Source of the DNA: Hyphomicrobium sp. CS1GBMeth3
Lineage (GTDB): Bacteria > Pseudomonadota > Alphaproteobacteria > Rhizobiales > Hyphomicrobiaceae
Length of the DNA: 64,000 bases
Direction of reading: 5' to 3'
NCBI RefSeq assembly: GCF_900117455.1
Contig: NZ_FPHO01000003.1
Location: 1,330,501-1,394,500, forward strand
Shown here: in pieces, positions 20,656 through 28,755 of the stretch
Layout of the letters: every line of letters begins with the position of its first letter
Position numbering within the stretch: position 1 is the stretch's first letter
Translations under genes and position numbers: made by a program
Notes under the pieces: model-generated
Database searches by the model: none
What the model was told of the DNA's origin: nothing
What the model saw: only the letters and a program-made list of their open reading frames with translations

Positions 20656-21342
20656 TCAAGACATCAGTTTGTAGCCACCGGTCTCGGTGACCAGAATCTC
20701 GGCGTTCGAGGGGTCTTTCTCGATCTTCTGGCGCAGACGATAGATGTGCGTCTCGAGCGTGTGCGTCGTGACGCCGGCATTGTAGCCCCACACCTCGTGC
20801 AGCAACGTCTCGCGCGAAACGACTTTGTCCCCCGTCCGATAAAGATACTTGAGAATCGCCGTCTCCTTCTCGGTGAGGCGGATTTTACTCCCCTTGTCGT
20901 CGAGCAGCAGCTTCGAAGCGGGCTTGAACGTATAGGGCCCGATGCCGAACACGGCATCTTCGCTCTGCTCGTGCTGGCGCAGTTGTGCGCGAATGCGCGC
21001 CAGCAGCACCGCGAACTTGAACGGCTTCGTCACGTAGTCGTTGGCGCCCGCGTCGAGCCCGAGGATTTGATCGGCGTCGCTGTCGTTGGCGGTCAGCATG
21101 ATGATCGGGCTCTTGAAGCCGACCTTGCGCAGCAAGCGCACAGCTTCTCGCCCGTCCATATCGGGAAGCCCGACGTCAAACACGACGAGATCGTGGTGTC
21201 CGCTTTTGGCCGCCTCAATACCCGAGCCCGCCGTGCCGGCAACCGACACGTCGAACTCGTCATGCAGAGCCAGTTGGTCCTGCAAGGATCCACGGAGATC
21301 CTCATCGTCGTCAACGAGAAGGATCTTGCGGGCGGCGCTCAT
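20656..21342 (-). CDS. OmpR-family response regulator (CenR-like)
   Basis: 228 residues. The receiver domain has the acidic pocket DDDED (about 11-15), a phospho-acceptor Asp in VVFDVGLPD (about 56) and the conserved Lys in VTKPF (about 107). The C-terminal winged helix reads LTEKETAILKYLYR, then THTLETHIYRLRQKIEKD. It is very like the alphaproteobacterial CenR group, envelope-associated regulators; that assignment is from memory of the family and needs a phylogeny. No histidine kinase is nearby. A divergent L,D-transpeptidase gene (cell-wall crosslinking) starts 147 bp away and is a plausible target. Confidence 0.85.
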   Translation of the reverse strand: MSAARKILLVDDDEDLRGSLQDQLALHDEFDVSVAGTAGSGIEAAKSGHHDLVVFDVGLPDMDGREAVRLLRKVGFKSPIIMLTANDSDADQILGLDAGANDYVTKPFKFAVLLARIRAQLRQHEQSEDAVFGIGPYTFKPASKLLLDDKGSKIRLTEKETAILKYLYRTGDKVVSRETLLHEVWGYNAGVTTHTLETHIYRLRQKIEKDPSNAEILVTETGGYKLMS

Positions 21343-21489
21343 ATCGTAACGGCTCCAATTCAGGTTCAGCGTTCGGCGCCCCTCTTAGCATCTGGATAGG
21401 GGCTGAGGTAGGGTGCTGGAGACCGGACCGTTATCGGACCGGACCCACGTCCGCAAAGGGAACCAGCCATTATCGCCCATAAAATCGTC

Positions 21490-21990
21490 GTGAGAAGCCT
21501 AAGCCCGGGAAGCACGAAGGGCCGGCTTGTCTGCGGAAATCTGGTGGTGCCGTGCGCACTCGGCCGCAGCGGCACACGCTCACGCAAACGCGAAGGCGAC
21601 GGCGCCACACCGCGTGGCACGTTTCGCCTCGAAAGCGCGTTCTTTCGTCGGGATAAACTCATGCGGCCGGGCTCAGCGCTGCCGTTGATGGCATCGCATC
21701 CCGACGACGGATGGTGCGACGCAACAAACGACCGCAACTACAATCGGCGCGTGAAACATCCCTATCCGGCGAGCGCCGAGCGCCTCTGGCGCCGCGACGG
21801 GCTCTACGACATCGTCGTCGTCATCGATTACAACCGCCGTCCGCGCCGCCAGGGGGTCGGCAGCGCGATCTTTATGCACGTCGCCGAGCGCGGGCATAAA
21901 CCCACCGAGGGCTGCGTCGCTCTCGCACGCCGCGACCTCGTGAAACTGCTGAAGCGCATCGGCCGACGAACTCGCATCGTCATCGTATGA
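21490..21990 (+). CDS. L,D-transpeptidase (YkuD-type) family protein
   Basis: 166 residues with the YkuD catalytic pattern: AIFMHVAE (histidine) followed by PTEGCVAL (nucleophile cysteine in the S/T-x-GC-x-x motif). No clear signal peptide is seen, so either the GTG start at 21490 is wrong or export is non-classical. Family members form 3-3 peptidoglycan crosslinks or attach proteins to peptidoglycan. It is divergent from the CenR-like regulator. Confidence 0.82.
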   Translation: MRSLSPGSTKGRLVCGNLVVPCALGRSGTRSRKREGDGATPRGTFRLESAFFRRDKLMRPGSALPLMASHPDDGWCDATNDRNYNRRVKHPYPASAERLWRRDGLYDIVVVIDYNRRPRRQGVGSAIFMHVAERGHKPTEGCVALARRDLVKLLKRIGRRTRIVIV

Positions 21991-21999
21991 CGAGTGAGC

Positions 22000-22034
22000 A
22001 AAAAAAGACCCGAGCCGCTGATGCAGCCCGGGTC
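22000..22034 (-). terminator. Strong intrinsic terminator on the minus strand
   Basis: On the minus strand GACCCGGGC (22034-22026) pairs with GCTCGGGTC (22015-22007), with one mismatch, and is followed by seven U (22006-22000). It would end the predicted sRNA transcript described next. It may also stop read-through from the L,D-transpeptidase gene, but the plus side has no good T run. Confidence 0.75.
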
Positions 22035-22230
22035 AAGTTTGGAGCACGTCTAGGGGAGACGCGTGCTCGGGAGAAGAAACCTGAATGGAGCCTGCCGGCC
22101 GGAGAACCGGCAGGCTCCGGGCGCACCTCGGTCTGGAGCGCGCCGCCGGTGACCGATGAAATCAAAGGCCTCGCTGGACGTCGGCCGATCTCCGCTGCGG
22201 CCTGACGATCTGAGGCTGGAAGCTGTCGAG
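22000..22230 (-). ncRNA. Candidate structured small RNA downstream of amtB
   Basis: A gene-free stretch whose minus strand can form three consecutive stem-loops: a perfect 12-bp stem (22118-22107 with 22098-22087) with loop TTCTCCGG; a stem GAGCACG/CGTGCTC (22068-22062 with 22048-22042), whose loop can refine to CCCCT closed by GTCT/AGAC; and the terminator hairpin with seven U. The C/U-rich loops, plus an unpaired CTTCTCCC, resemble the anti-Shine-Dalgarno loops of many alphaproteobacterial sRNAs. A sigma-54-like element at 22241-22257 predicts a start near 22230, giving about 230 nt. A 61-codon reading frame crosses the terminator and is unlikely to be translated. Confidence 0.5.
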
Positions 22231-22240
22231 ATTGGTGAAT

Positions 22241-22257
22241 ATCAAGAGTCGTGCCAA
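22241..22257 (-). promoter_or_regulatory. Sigma-54-like -24/-12 element before candidate sRNA
   Basis: Minus strand reads TTGGCACGACTCTTGAT. It has GG at -25/-24 and a TTGA -12 element in the correct spacing. It differs at only two of 17 positions from the element before glnK (24314-24330). The usual -12 GC is GA in both, which lowers certainty for each alone, but the shared variant supports them together. Confidence 0.5.
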
Positions 22258-22406
22258 CCTACGGTTTGGCAGCAACTTATTGAAACAAACGACTATATTT
22301 GCCGTGCATGCGGACGCAGATCTGGGCAGAACGCTTCACTCTGCTGAAAACAAAGGCAGCAGACGCAACACGCCTATTTATTGGGCTCGACCGTCATGCT
22401 TCGGAC

Positions 22407-22441
22407 AAAAAAGAGCCCCGCATGCGAAGAAGCGGGGCTCT
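22407..22441 (-). terminator. Intrinsic terminator of the glnK-amtB operon
   Basis: AGAGCCCCGC (22412-22421) pairs perfectly with GCGGGGCTCT (22432-22441), and on the minus strand is followed by a U run (22411-22407). It lies 50 bp past the amtB stop. Confidence 0.88.
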
Positions 22442-22490
22442 AACGCGTCAGACGAGTTTGGCCGGCAGCTCATGCCGCCGGCCAGAGATA

Positions 22491-23828
22491 TTACTGCACG
22501 ACCTCGCCGTGCAGGCTCACGTCGAGGCCTTCGACCTCTTCGGACTCCGGCACACGCAGACCCATGAAGATCTTGATGAGCAGGAGGATGACGAAAGTCG
22601 CCACGGCACACCAGATGATGGTGGCAAGCACGCCGTAGATCTGCGTCCAGACTTGGGCGACGTTGCCCTCGATGGCACCGGCTGTGCCACCAATGGCCTC
22701 GCGGGCGAACACGCCCGTAAGAACCGCGCCGACGATGCCGCCCACGCCGTGCACACCGAACACGTCGAGGCTGTCGTCATAACCGAGCGCGCGCTTCACT
22801 GCCGTCGAGAAGATGTAGCACACGACACCGGCAACAAGGCCGATGATCAGAGCACCCATCGGATCGACGAAGCCGGCAGCCGGCGTGATCGCGACGAGAC
22901 CGGCGATAGCGCCAGAGCTCGCTCCGAGCACCGTCGGTTTGCGATGGACGATCCACTCGACGATGAGCCAGGAAAGAACCGCGGCAGCAGTGCAGATCTG
23001 GGTGACAAGAGCCGCCATGCCCGCCGAGTCGTTGGCGGCAGCGGCCGAGCCAGCATTGAAGCCGAACCAGCCGACCCACAGCAACGAAGCGCCAATCATC
23101 GTCAGTACGAGGTTGTGCGGAGCCAGGTTCTCGGTGCCGTAACCCTTGCGCTTGCCGAGCATGATCGCCGCAACGAGGCCAGCGATACCGGCGTTGATGT
23201 GCACGACGGTGCCGCCGGCGAAGTCGAGAACGCCGTCTTCGCTGAGGAAGCCGCCGCCCCAAACCCAGTGACAGACCGGGGCATAGACGATGAGGCTCCA
23301 AAGCGCCACGAAGACCAGCAGGCTCGAGAACTTCATACGGTCAACGACAGAACCGACGATCAGCGCCGGGGTAATGGCAAAGAACGTCAACTGGAAGAAG
23401 ACGAACACCGTTTCCGGGATCGTTCCGGACAGTGCGTCCTTGGTCACGCCTGCCAACATAGCCTTTTCGAGGCCGCCGACATAGGCGTTGAGAGCGCCGC
23501 CGTCGGAGAACGCCAGCGAATAGCCGATCAGCATCCAGATGACCGACAGAAGAGCGACGGCGACAAAGACCATCGCCACCGTGTTGAGAACGTTCTTCTT
23601 CCGCACCATGCCGCCGTAGAAGAGGGCAAGGCCCGGGATAGCCATCATGAGCACGATGACGCTCGAAACCAGCATCCACGCGGTGTCGCCCGTATCGAGC
23701 TTCGCCGCTTCGGCCGCCGGAGCGGCCTCGGCGGCCGCTTCCTGCGCGAGCGCAGGAAGCGTGGTGAGCGTAAACGCGGCAACGGCGGAGAGGCCCGCCG
23801 TTACGCGCGAGAGAAGGCTTGGCTTCAT
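22491..23828 (-). CDS. amtB: Ammonium transporter
   Basis: 445-residue Amt/Rh channel. A signal sequence (MKPSLLSRVTAGLSAVAAFT and onward, ending near ALAQ) precedes 11 membrane segments. Family landmarks: DTAWMLVSSVIVLMMAIPGLALFYGG near residue 45, the pore signature around FVFFQLTFFAITPALI, a pore histidine in GGTVVHINAGIAGL and another in VFGVHGVGGIVGA. It imports NH4+/NH3 when nitrogen is scarce and is closed by GlnK. It follows glnK by 45 bp on the same strand, the classical two-gene operon. Confidence 0.96.
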   Translation of the reverse strand: MKPSLLSRVTAGLSAVAAFTLTTLPALAQEAAAEAAPAAEAAKLDTGDTAWMLVSSVIVLMMAIPGLALFYGGMVRKKNVLNTVAMVFVAVALLSVIWMLIGYSLAFSDGGALNAYVGGLEKAMLAGVTKDALSGTIPETVFVFFQLTFFAITPALIVGSVVDRMKFSSLLVFVALWSLIVYAPVCHWVWGGGFLSEDGVLDFAGGTVVHINAGIAGLVAAIMLGKRKGYGTENLAPHNLVLTMIGASLLWVGWFGFNAGSAAAANDSAGMAALVTQICTAAAVLSWLIVEWIVHRKPTVLGASSGAIAGLVAITPAAGFVDPMGALIIGLVAGVVCYIFSTAVKRALGYDDSLDVFGVHGVGGIVGAVLTGVFAREAIGGTAGAIEGNVAQVWTQIYGVLATIIWCAVATFVILLLIKIFMGLRVPESEEVEGLDVSLHGEVVQ

Positions 23829-23873
23829 TTCGTAAACTCCCCTGTCTTCGAAGCTGTGTGCATGCCGCATGTT

Positions 23874-24330
<457 letters not shown>

Positions 24331-24415
24331 GTCGGTGAACGGCGCTTAGGGAATTGAATTTGTTTAGAATATGAAAACGAATGGCCACAAATTGGCCACT
24401 ACTGCCCGTCTATGG

Positions 24416-24432
24416 TGCACAAAATTTGTGCA
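24416..24432. promoter_or_regulatory. NtrC-type enhancer site upstream of glnK
   Basis: TGCACAAAATTTGTGCA is a perfect 17-bp dyad with the TGCAC/GTGCA arms and spacing of known NtrC sites. It lies about 90-115 bp upstream of the -24 element, a normal enhancer distance. It also lies just past the 3' end of tesB. Confidence 0.6.
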
Positions 24433-24450
24433 GTAAACAGTGTTTGCCAG

Positions 24451-25350
24451 TCATTTAATCACGTAGGCGGTCTTACGCTTGCGGATCAAACCTTCCTGCA
24501 CGGTCGAGGCCACCAGACGCCCAGCCCGTGTGAAAAACGTGCCGCGGCAGAAGCCTCGCGCCCCCGCTGCCGCCGGGCTGTCCTGCGAGTAGAGAAGCCA
24601 GTCATCGGCCCGGAACGGACAATGCAGCCACATCGCATGATCTAGGCTCGCGAGCTGAATATCGCGATCGAACAAAAGCTTGCCGTGCGCAATGAGCGCC
24701 GTGTCGAGGAGCGTGAAATCCGAGGCGTAGGCCAGCACCGCCTGGTGCAGCAGCGGGTCATCCGCCAAACGCCCATTCGCTTTGAGCCAGAAATGCTGCG
24801 TCGGCGGATGCGGCTCGCGGCTCAGATAGCGCGAAACATCGACTGGCTTGAGCTCAATGGGGTTTTCGCGCTGCCAATAGCTGCGCATGTCCGGCGGCAG
24901 AGCATCGATCAGCTCCGCAACCCGTTCCGCGGCTGAAGGCAGTTCCTCGGGCTGCGGCACGTCCGGCATCGCCACGGCGTGCTCGAACCCCTCTTCCTCC
25001 TTATGGAAGGAGGCGCTCATCGAGAATATGGCACGCCCGTGCTGGATGGCCTTGACCCGCCGCGTCGTGAAGCTGCTGCCGTCCCGGATACGCTCCACCT
25101 CGTAGATGATGGGGTGCGCCGGATCTCCCCCGAGCAGGAAATAGCCATGCAGCGAATGCGCAGTCCGCGATGGATCGACCGTTCGCCCGGCCGCCGTCAG
25201 CGCCTGGCCGAGCACCTGGCCCCCATAGACGCGCTGCCAACCGTTCTGTGGGCTGATCCCCCGGAACAGATCGACCTCGAGTTGCTCCAGGTCGAGCACC
25301 TCCAGAAGCCCGGCGAGTGCGGGGCAAGGTTGCTCTGCGCCTGCGGACAT
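24451..25350 (-). CDS. tesB: Acyl-CoA thioesterase II
   Basis: 299-residue double-hotdog thioesterase that hydrolyses medium- and long-chain acyl-CoA. Typical TesB segments: NGWQRVYGGQVLGQALTAA near residue 36, LHGYFLLGGDP near 70, YEVERIRDGSSFTTRRVKAI near 85, and SLDHAMWLHCPFRADDWLLY near 232 with the catalytic Asp, with FCRGTFFTRAGRLVAS following. It is divergent from the UbiH-type gene. The gene ends about 20 bp from the NtrC-like site of glnK. Confidence 0.94.
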   Translation of the reverse strand: MSAGAEQPCPALAGLLEVLDLEQLEVDLFRGISPQNGWQRVYGGQVLGQALTAAGRTVDPSRTAHSLHGYFLLGGDPAHPIIYEVERIRDGSSFTTRRVKAIQHGRAIFSMSASFHKEEEGFEHAVAMPDVPQPEELPSAAERVAELIDALPPDMRSYWQRENPIELKPVDVSRYLSREPHPPTQHFWLKANGRLADDPLLHQAVLAYASDFTLLDTALIAHGKLLFDRDIQLASLDHAMWLHCPFRADDWLLYSQDSPAAAGARGFCRGTFFTRAGRLVASTVQEGLIRKRKTAYVIK

Positions 25351-25491
25351 GAGAGGCTCCCGGAGAAAGGCTGTTCCTGATCAAGGGGCTGCACGATGGG
25401 CTGCGCCGCCGACTCGGTCAAGCAGGCCCCTTGAGACCACAGAACTTACCAAACCTCATTTGAGCCTCCTGCCGCAGGAGCCCAAGGATCC

Positions 25492-26745
25492 ATGCCCGAT
25501 ACGCGCGAGACGCAACGCTTCGACATCGTGATCTCGGGAGCAAGCTTCGCCGGCCTCGCACTTGCGCGTGCGCTGCTCTCTGCATTCGGTAGCGACGTCC
25601 GCATCGCGCTCGTCGACCGCGCCACGCGCCAGGCACCGATCAGGCCCGACGCACGCGCCTTCGCGCTATCGGCAGGCGCGCGGCACATGCTGGAGACTCT
25701 CGGCGTCTGGCAAGGCATCGCCGACGAGGCACAGCCCGTCACCGAGATCGAGATTACGGATTCGAGCCTCGAGGCAGGCATCCGTCCGGTGCTGCTCAAA
25801 TACGAGAACCGCCTCACGGAAGGCGAAGCGGCCGAGCCCGCGAGCCACATCGTGCCAGCGGCCGCGCTCGAGCGCGCCCTGCTCGCGTCCGTCGCCTCCG
25901 ATCCCGCGCTCACCATGATCACGCCGGCTGAGATCGCGCGCTTTGCCGACACCGGATCGAAAGTCACCATCACGCTTGCCGACGGTACCGAGATCGCCGC
26001 AGCGCTTCTCGTCGGCGCCGAAGGCCGCCGCTCCCCATCGCGTGACGCGGCCCACATCAAGACCGTCGGCTGGAAGTACGGCCAGACAGCGATCGTCACG
26101 ACGATCGCACACGAGCGCCCGCACAACAGCCGCGCTATCCAGCATTTCCTGCCAGCAGGGCCGTTCGCAATCCTGCCGCTGCCCGGTAACCGCGCCTGCC
26201 TTACCTGGACGGAGGACGCGGACGAAGCACGTCGCATTCTGGCGCTCGACGACGCGGGCTTTCTTGCGGAAGTCGAGACACGGGTCGCCGGCCGCCTCGG
26301 CGCCATCGAAGTCGTCGGCCCGCGCCAATCCTGGCCACTCGAGATGCACCTCGCGCGCGCCTACGTCGCGCCCCGCTATGCATTGCTGGGCGACGCCGCC
26401 CACGGCGTGCATCCGATTGCCGGACAGGGCGTCAACCTCGCCTTCCGCGACGTGGCCGCGCTCGGCGAGGTGATCGTCGATGCGCTGCGCCTCGGCCTTG
26501 ATGCCGGCAGCCTGCAAACACTCGACCGTTACGAGCGCTGGCGCCGCTTCGACAGCTTTATGTCCGCCGCCGCTTTCGACGGGCTGAACAAGCTGTTCTC
26601 GAACGATTGGCTTCTGATTCGCGCCGCGCGAGACTTCGGCCTCGGCGTTGTCGATCGCCTACCCGGCCTCAAGCGCCGTCTCGTCACCGAGGCCGCCGGC
26701 ATGACCGGCGATCTGCCGCGCTTGTTCCGCTCCGAGCGGCTTTAG
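25492..26745 (+). CDS. UbiH/UbiF-family FAD-dependent hydroxylase
   Basis: 417-residue flavoprotein monooxygenase of ubiquinone synthesis type. FAD-binding motif GASFAGLALARAL (about 16-28), the middle DG region VGAEGRRSPSRD, and the C-terminal GDAAHGVHPIAGQGVNLAFRD (about 298-318) are all present. It probably hydroxylates the quinone ring, but which ring position cannot be read from the sequence (UbiH, UbiF or the broad rhizobial UbiL are options). ATG 25492 follows a weak AGGA site. Convergent with rimM. Confidence 0.85.
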   Translation: MPDTRETQRFDIVISGASFAGLALARALLSAFGSDVRIALVDRATRQAPIRPDARAFALSAGARHMLETLGVWQGIADEAQPVTEIEITDSSLEAGIRPVLLKYENRLTEGEAAEPASHIVPAAALERALLASVASDPALTMITPAEIARFADTGSKVTITLADGTEIAAALLVGAEGRRSPSRDAAHIKTVGWKYGQTAIVTTIAHERPHNSRAIQHFLPAGPFAILPLPGNRACLTWTEDADEARRILALDDAGFLAEVETRVAGRLGAIEVVGPRQSWPLEMHLARAYVAPRYALLGDAAHGVHPIAGQGVNLAFRDVAALGEVIVDALRLGLDAGSLQTLDRYERWRRFDSFMSAAAFDGLNKLFSNDWLLIRAARDFGLGVVDRLPGLKRRLVTEAAGMTGDLPRLFRSERL

Positions 26746-26763
26746 AGCAGTAAGTAACGCCGG

Positions 26764-27336
26764 TTATTCGCCATCCTCCGCCGCAGCGGCCGCCTGATCG
26801 CCCGCATCCACCTCATCAGGTGGCGCGAGCACGATCACGCTGCGAGCGAGATCGACACGGCGCACGACGGCCTCCGTCATCGGATAGAGCACAGTACGCG
26901 TGGCACCCTCGGGTCGCACTTCGAGAATGTCGCCCGCGCCGTAATTGAGCACGCTTGTGACAAGACCGAGCCGCGCACCATCTTCCGTGACCGCCGAAAG
27001 CCCGATCAAGTCCGTGTGGTAATACTCGCCCTCGTCCGGCTCGGGCAGCTTGGCGCGCGCAACGTAAAGGGCCGTGCCCTTGAGCCGCTCGGCCGCGTTG
27101 CGATCTGCAACACCCGCCACACGGCAGATGAGCCCCTTTGCCGTCGCCCCTTCGACCGTTAGATCGAAATGCGCCGCGCCGTCCTCGGCTTCCAGCGGAC
27201 CGTAGTCGGCGATCGCCTCCGGCTCGGCGGTATAGCTGCGCACGAGCACGGCGCCCTTGATGCCATGCGCGCCTGCGATATGACCGAGCAGCACGCGCCG
27301 CTCGCTCCCGTTTTCGCCCGCGCCGTTTTGTGTCAT
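26764..27336 (-). CDS. rimM: Ribosome maturation factor RimM
   Basis: 190 residues. N-terminal beta-barrel LGHIAGAHGIKGAVLVRSYT and the PRC-barrel part (EYYHTDLIGLSAVTEDG, then LNYGAGDILEVRP, VLYPMTEAVV) are the family's two domains. It binds S19 and assists 30S head assembly. A C-terminal acidic/alanine tail is common in this group. It lies downstream of ffh and rpsP, but trmD and rplS, which usually follow, are absent: the neighbour is a convergent hydroxylase gene. Confidence 0.94.
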   Translation of the reverse strand: MTQNGAGENGSERRVLLGHIAGAHGIKGAVLVRSYTAEPEAIADYGPLEAEDGAAHFDLTVEGATAKGLICRVAGVADRNAAERLKGTALYVARAKLPEPDEGEYYHTDLIGLSAVTEDGARLGLVTSVLNYGAGDILEVRPEGATRTVLYPMTEAVVRRVDLARSVIVLAPPDEVDAGDQAAAAAEDGE

Positions 27337-27355
27337 GGAGGAGTGCCGTTGCCGT

Positions 27356-27724
27356 TCAAGCGAGAGGACCAAAAAAGCGGAGCTCGACAGCCAGCGCCCC
27401 GTCTCCGATCTCGATCACCGTCGACGAGGAGGACTGAGACGGTGAGAAACATCCAGAGACGTCGAGGATGGCGCCCTCCGGCCCCGCTTCGAGCCCTGTG
27501 AGAAGCACACCGTGCGGCGGCACCGCAAGCCGAACCTCGACAACCGCCTCGCCGCGCGCCGCATCATACCGGCACCGGCCTTTGAAGACACCCCCGTTGC
27601 GGTCGGAGCCAAGAACGCGTCCATCGCGCAGCACCGCCAATCCCTCGGTGCTGAGCGCCGCCTCCCCGCCCTCGGCATCGGGCCGGTAGTGGAAACGTAG
27701 GCCGTAAACCCCGTCGTTAAGCAT
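27356..27724 (-). CDS. Small hypothetical protein, possibly GrlR-like
   Basis: 122 residues. The sequence opens LNDGVYGLRFHYRP and continues with LAVLRDGRVLGSDRNGGVFKG, a beta-rich pattern like the GrlR domain (small lipocalin-like negative regulators), but the match is from memory and weak. No signal peptide or membrane segment. The upstream TTG 27736 is a possible alternative start. It lies 19 bp upstream of rimM, so they may be co-transcribed. This interrupts the usual rpsP-rimM adjacency. Confidence 0.55.
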   Translation of the reverse strand: MLNDGVYGLRFHYRPDAEGGEAALSTEGLAVLRDGRVLGSDRNGGVFKGRCRYDAARGEAVVEVRLAVPPHGVLLTGLEAGPEGAILDVSGCFSPSQSSSSTVIEIGDGALAVELRFFGPLA

Positions 27725-27825
27725 TACAGCCCGCAATCCAAAGCGCTTCGTCGGCTTCTGGCGAAGCTACTACAGATTGCAATATTCGGGATACTCTACT
27801 TCACAGCAACCTTAAGCTGCACAAT

Positions 27826-28008
27826 TTACTGCAGGCGCTCGATCCTGTTGCCGATCGCGATGGCGTAAAGCCAAAGGCGCCGCTCGCGGTCCGTCCAGGT
27901 CTCGACATCCGGCTTCTCGTTCATGAGCTCTGTGCCCTGCACGAGCACCTCGCTCCGCCGGTCCCACCAAGCGGCCTCGGCCGGGGTGAGATTGGTTCTC
28001 AATGGCAT
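27826..28008 (-). CDS. Short hypothetical protein
   Basis: 60 residues (MPLRTNLTPAEAAWWDRRSE onward), mostly charged and helical with two tryptophans. The amino-acid composition looks protein-like, but the ribosome site is weak and the frame is short. No family recognised. It lies between the rpsP terminator and the GrlR-like gene. Confidence 0.35.
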   Translation of the reverse strand: MPLRTNLTPAEAAWWDRRSEVLVQGTELMNEKPDVETWTDRERRLWLYAIAIGNRIERLQ

Positions 28009-28323
28009 GGAAGAAAGCCCCCGAAGTTTCGCAGGCCGCACCGACCGCAAGTCGGACAAGCCCGCCCCCATCAACCCACGCCGCATTCCTAACGCGCTGC
28101 CAGACCCCCAAAATCCAGCGGCAGCACACCTGAGCGTAAGACAATTCGCGCGCCTGTTCGACACCGGGAGAATCCGGACCGCCACAACTTCCTCGATACT
28201 GATGCGGATTTGCAGCATCGAGCACAACCTGCCCTCGGAGCGAACTTGGGCTGAACAAAAAAGGCACCGGCCGATCAGACCGGTGCCCCGCAATCGCAAA
28301 CAACCCTGCGGAGGTTGTGTGGC
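28009..28323. other. Gene-free stretch between rpsP and downstream small genes
   Basis: About 315 bases containing the rpsP terminator at 28257-28287. Otherwise no conserved RNA, repeat or convincing reading frame was seen. Confidence 0.5.
28257..28287 (-). terminator. Intrinsic terminator after rpsP
   Basis: GGCACCGG (28263-28270) pairs with CCGGTGCC (28280-28287), and on the minus strand is followed by six U (28262-28257). It would end the ffh-rpsP transcript and separate it from rimM. Confidence 0.88.
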
Positions 28324-28695
28324 TTAAGCCTCGCCGCCCGCGGCAGCCTGAGCAGCTTCCTCGGCGGCCTTGGCCTTCGCGGCAGCACGCTCCTGCGCCT
28401 TCTTCTTCGGCTTGGACTTCTCGGGATTGTTGCGAGCGGTCCGCTTCAGATAGCCGGCCGCATCGAACAGACGCGCCACGCGATCAGTCGGCTGCGCGCC
28501 GACCGACAGCCAATGCTTGCAGCGCTCCTCGATGAGCTTCACGCGCTCGGGATTATCCTTCGGCAGCATCGGGTCGAAGGTGCCGATCTGCTCGATGTAG
28601 CGCCCATCGCGCGGCGAGGCGCTGTGCGCAACCACGACGTAATAGTAGGGACGCTTCTTGGCGCCGCCGCGCGAAAGACGGATCCTGGCTGACAT
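28324..28695 (-). CDS. rpsP: 30S ribosomal protein S16
   Basis: 123 residues. The core ([20 protein letters not shown], then [18 protein letters not shown]) is the S16 signature. The usual protein is about 80-90 residues; here a C-terminal Lys/Ala/Glu-rich tail of about 35 residues follows, as in other alphaproteobacteria. It lies 60 bp after ffh on the same strand. Confidence 0.97.
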   Translation of the reverse strand: MSARIRLSRGGAKKRPYYYVVVAHSASPRDGRYIEQIGTFDPMLPKDNPERVKLIEERCKHWLSVGAQPTDRVARLFDAAGYLKRTARNNPEKSKPKKKAQERAAAKAKAAEEAAQAAAGGEA

Positions 28696-28755
28696 GGGTG
28701 AAAGTCCTTTCTTCTCTCAATGCTGATGGCGGCGCACCGCCGGTTCTCTTCGTCT

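Noticed and set aside
22232..22245. FNR/FixK-like TTGGTGAATATCAA
   Set aside because: One mismatch to consensus and it overlaps the sigma-54-like element, so probably chance.
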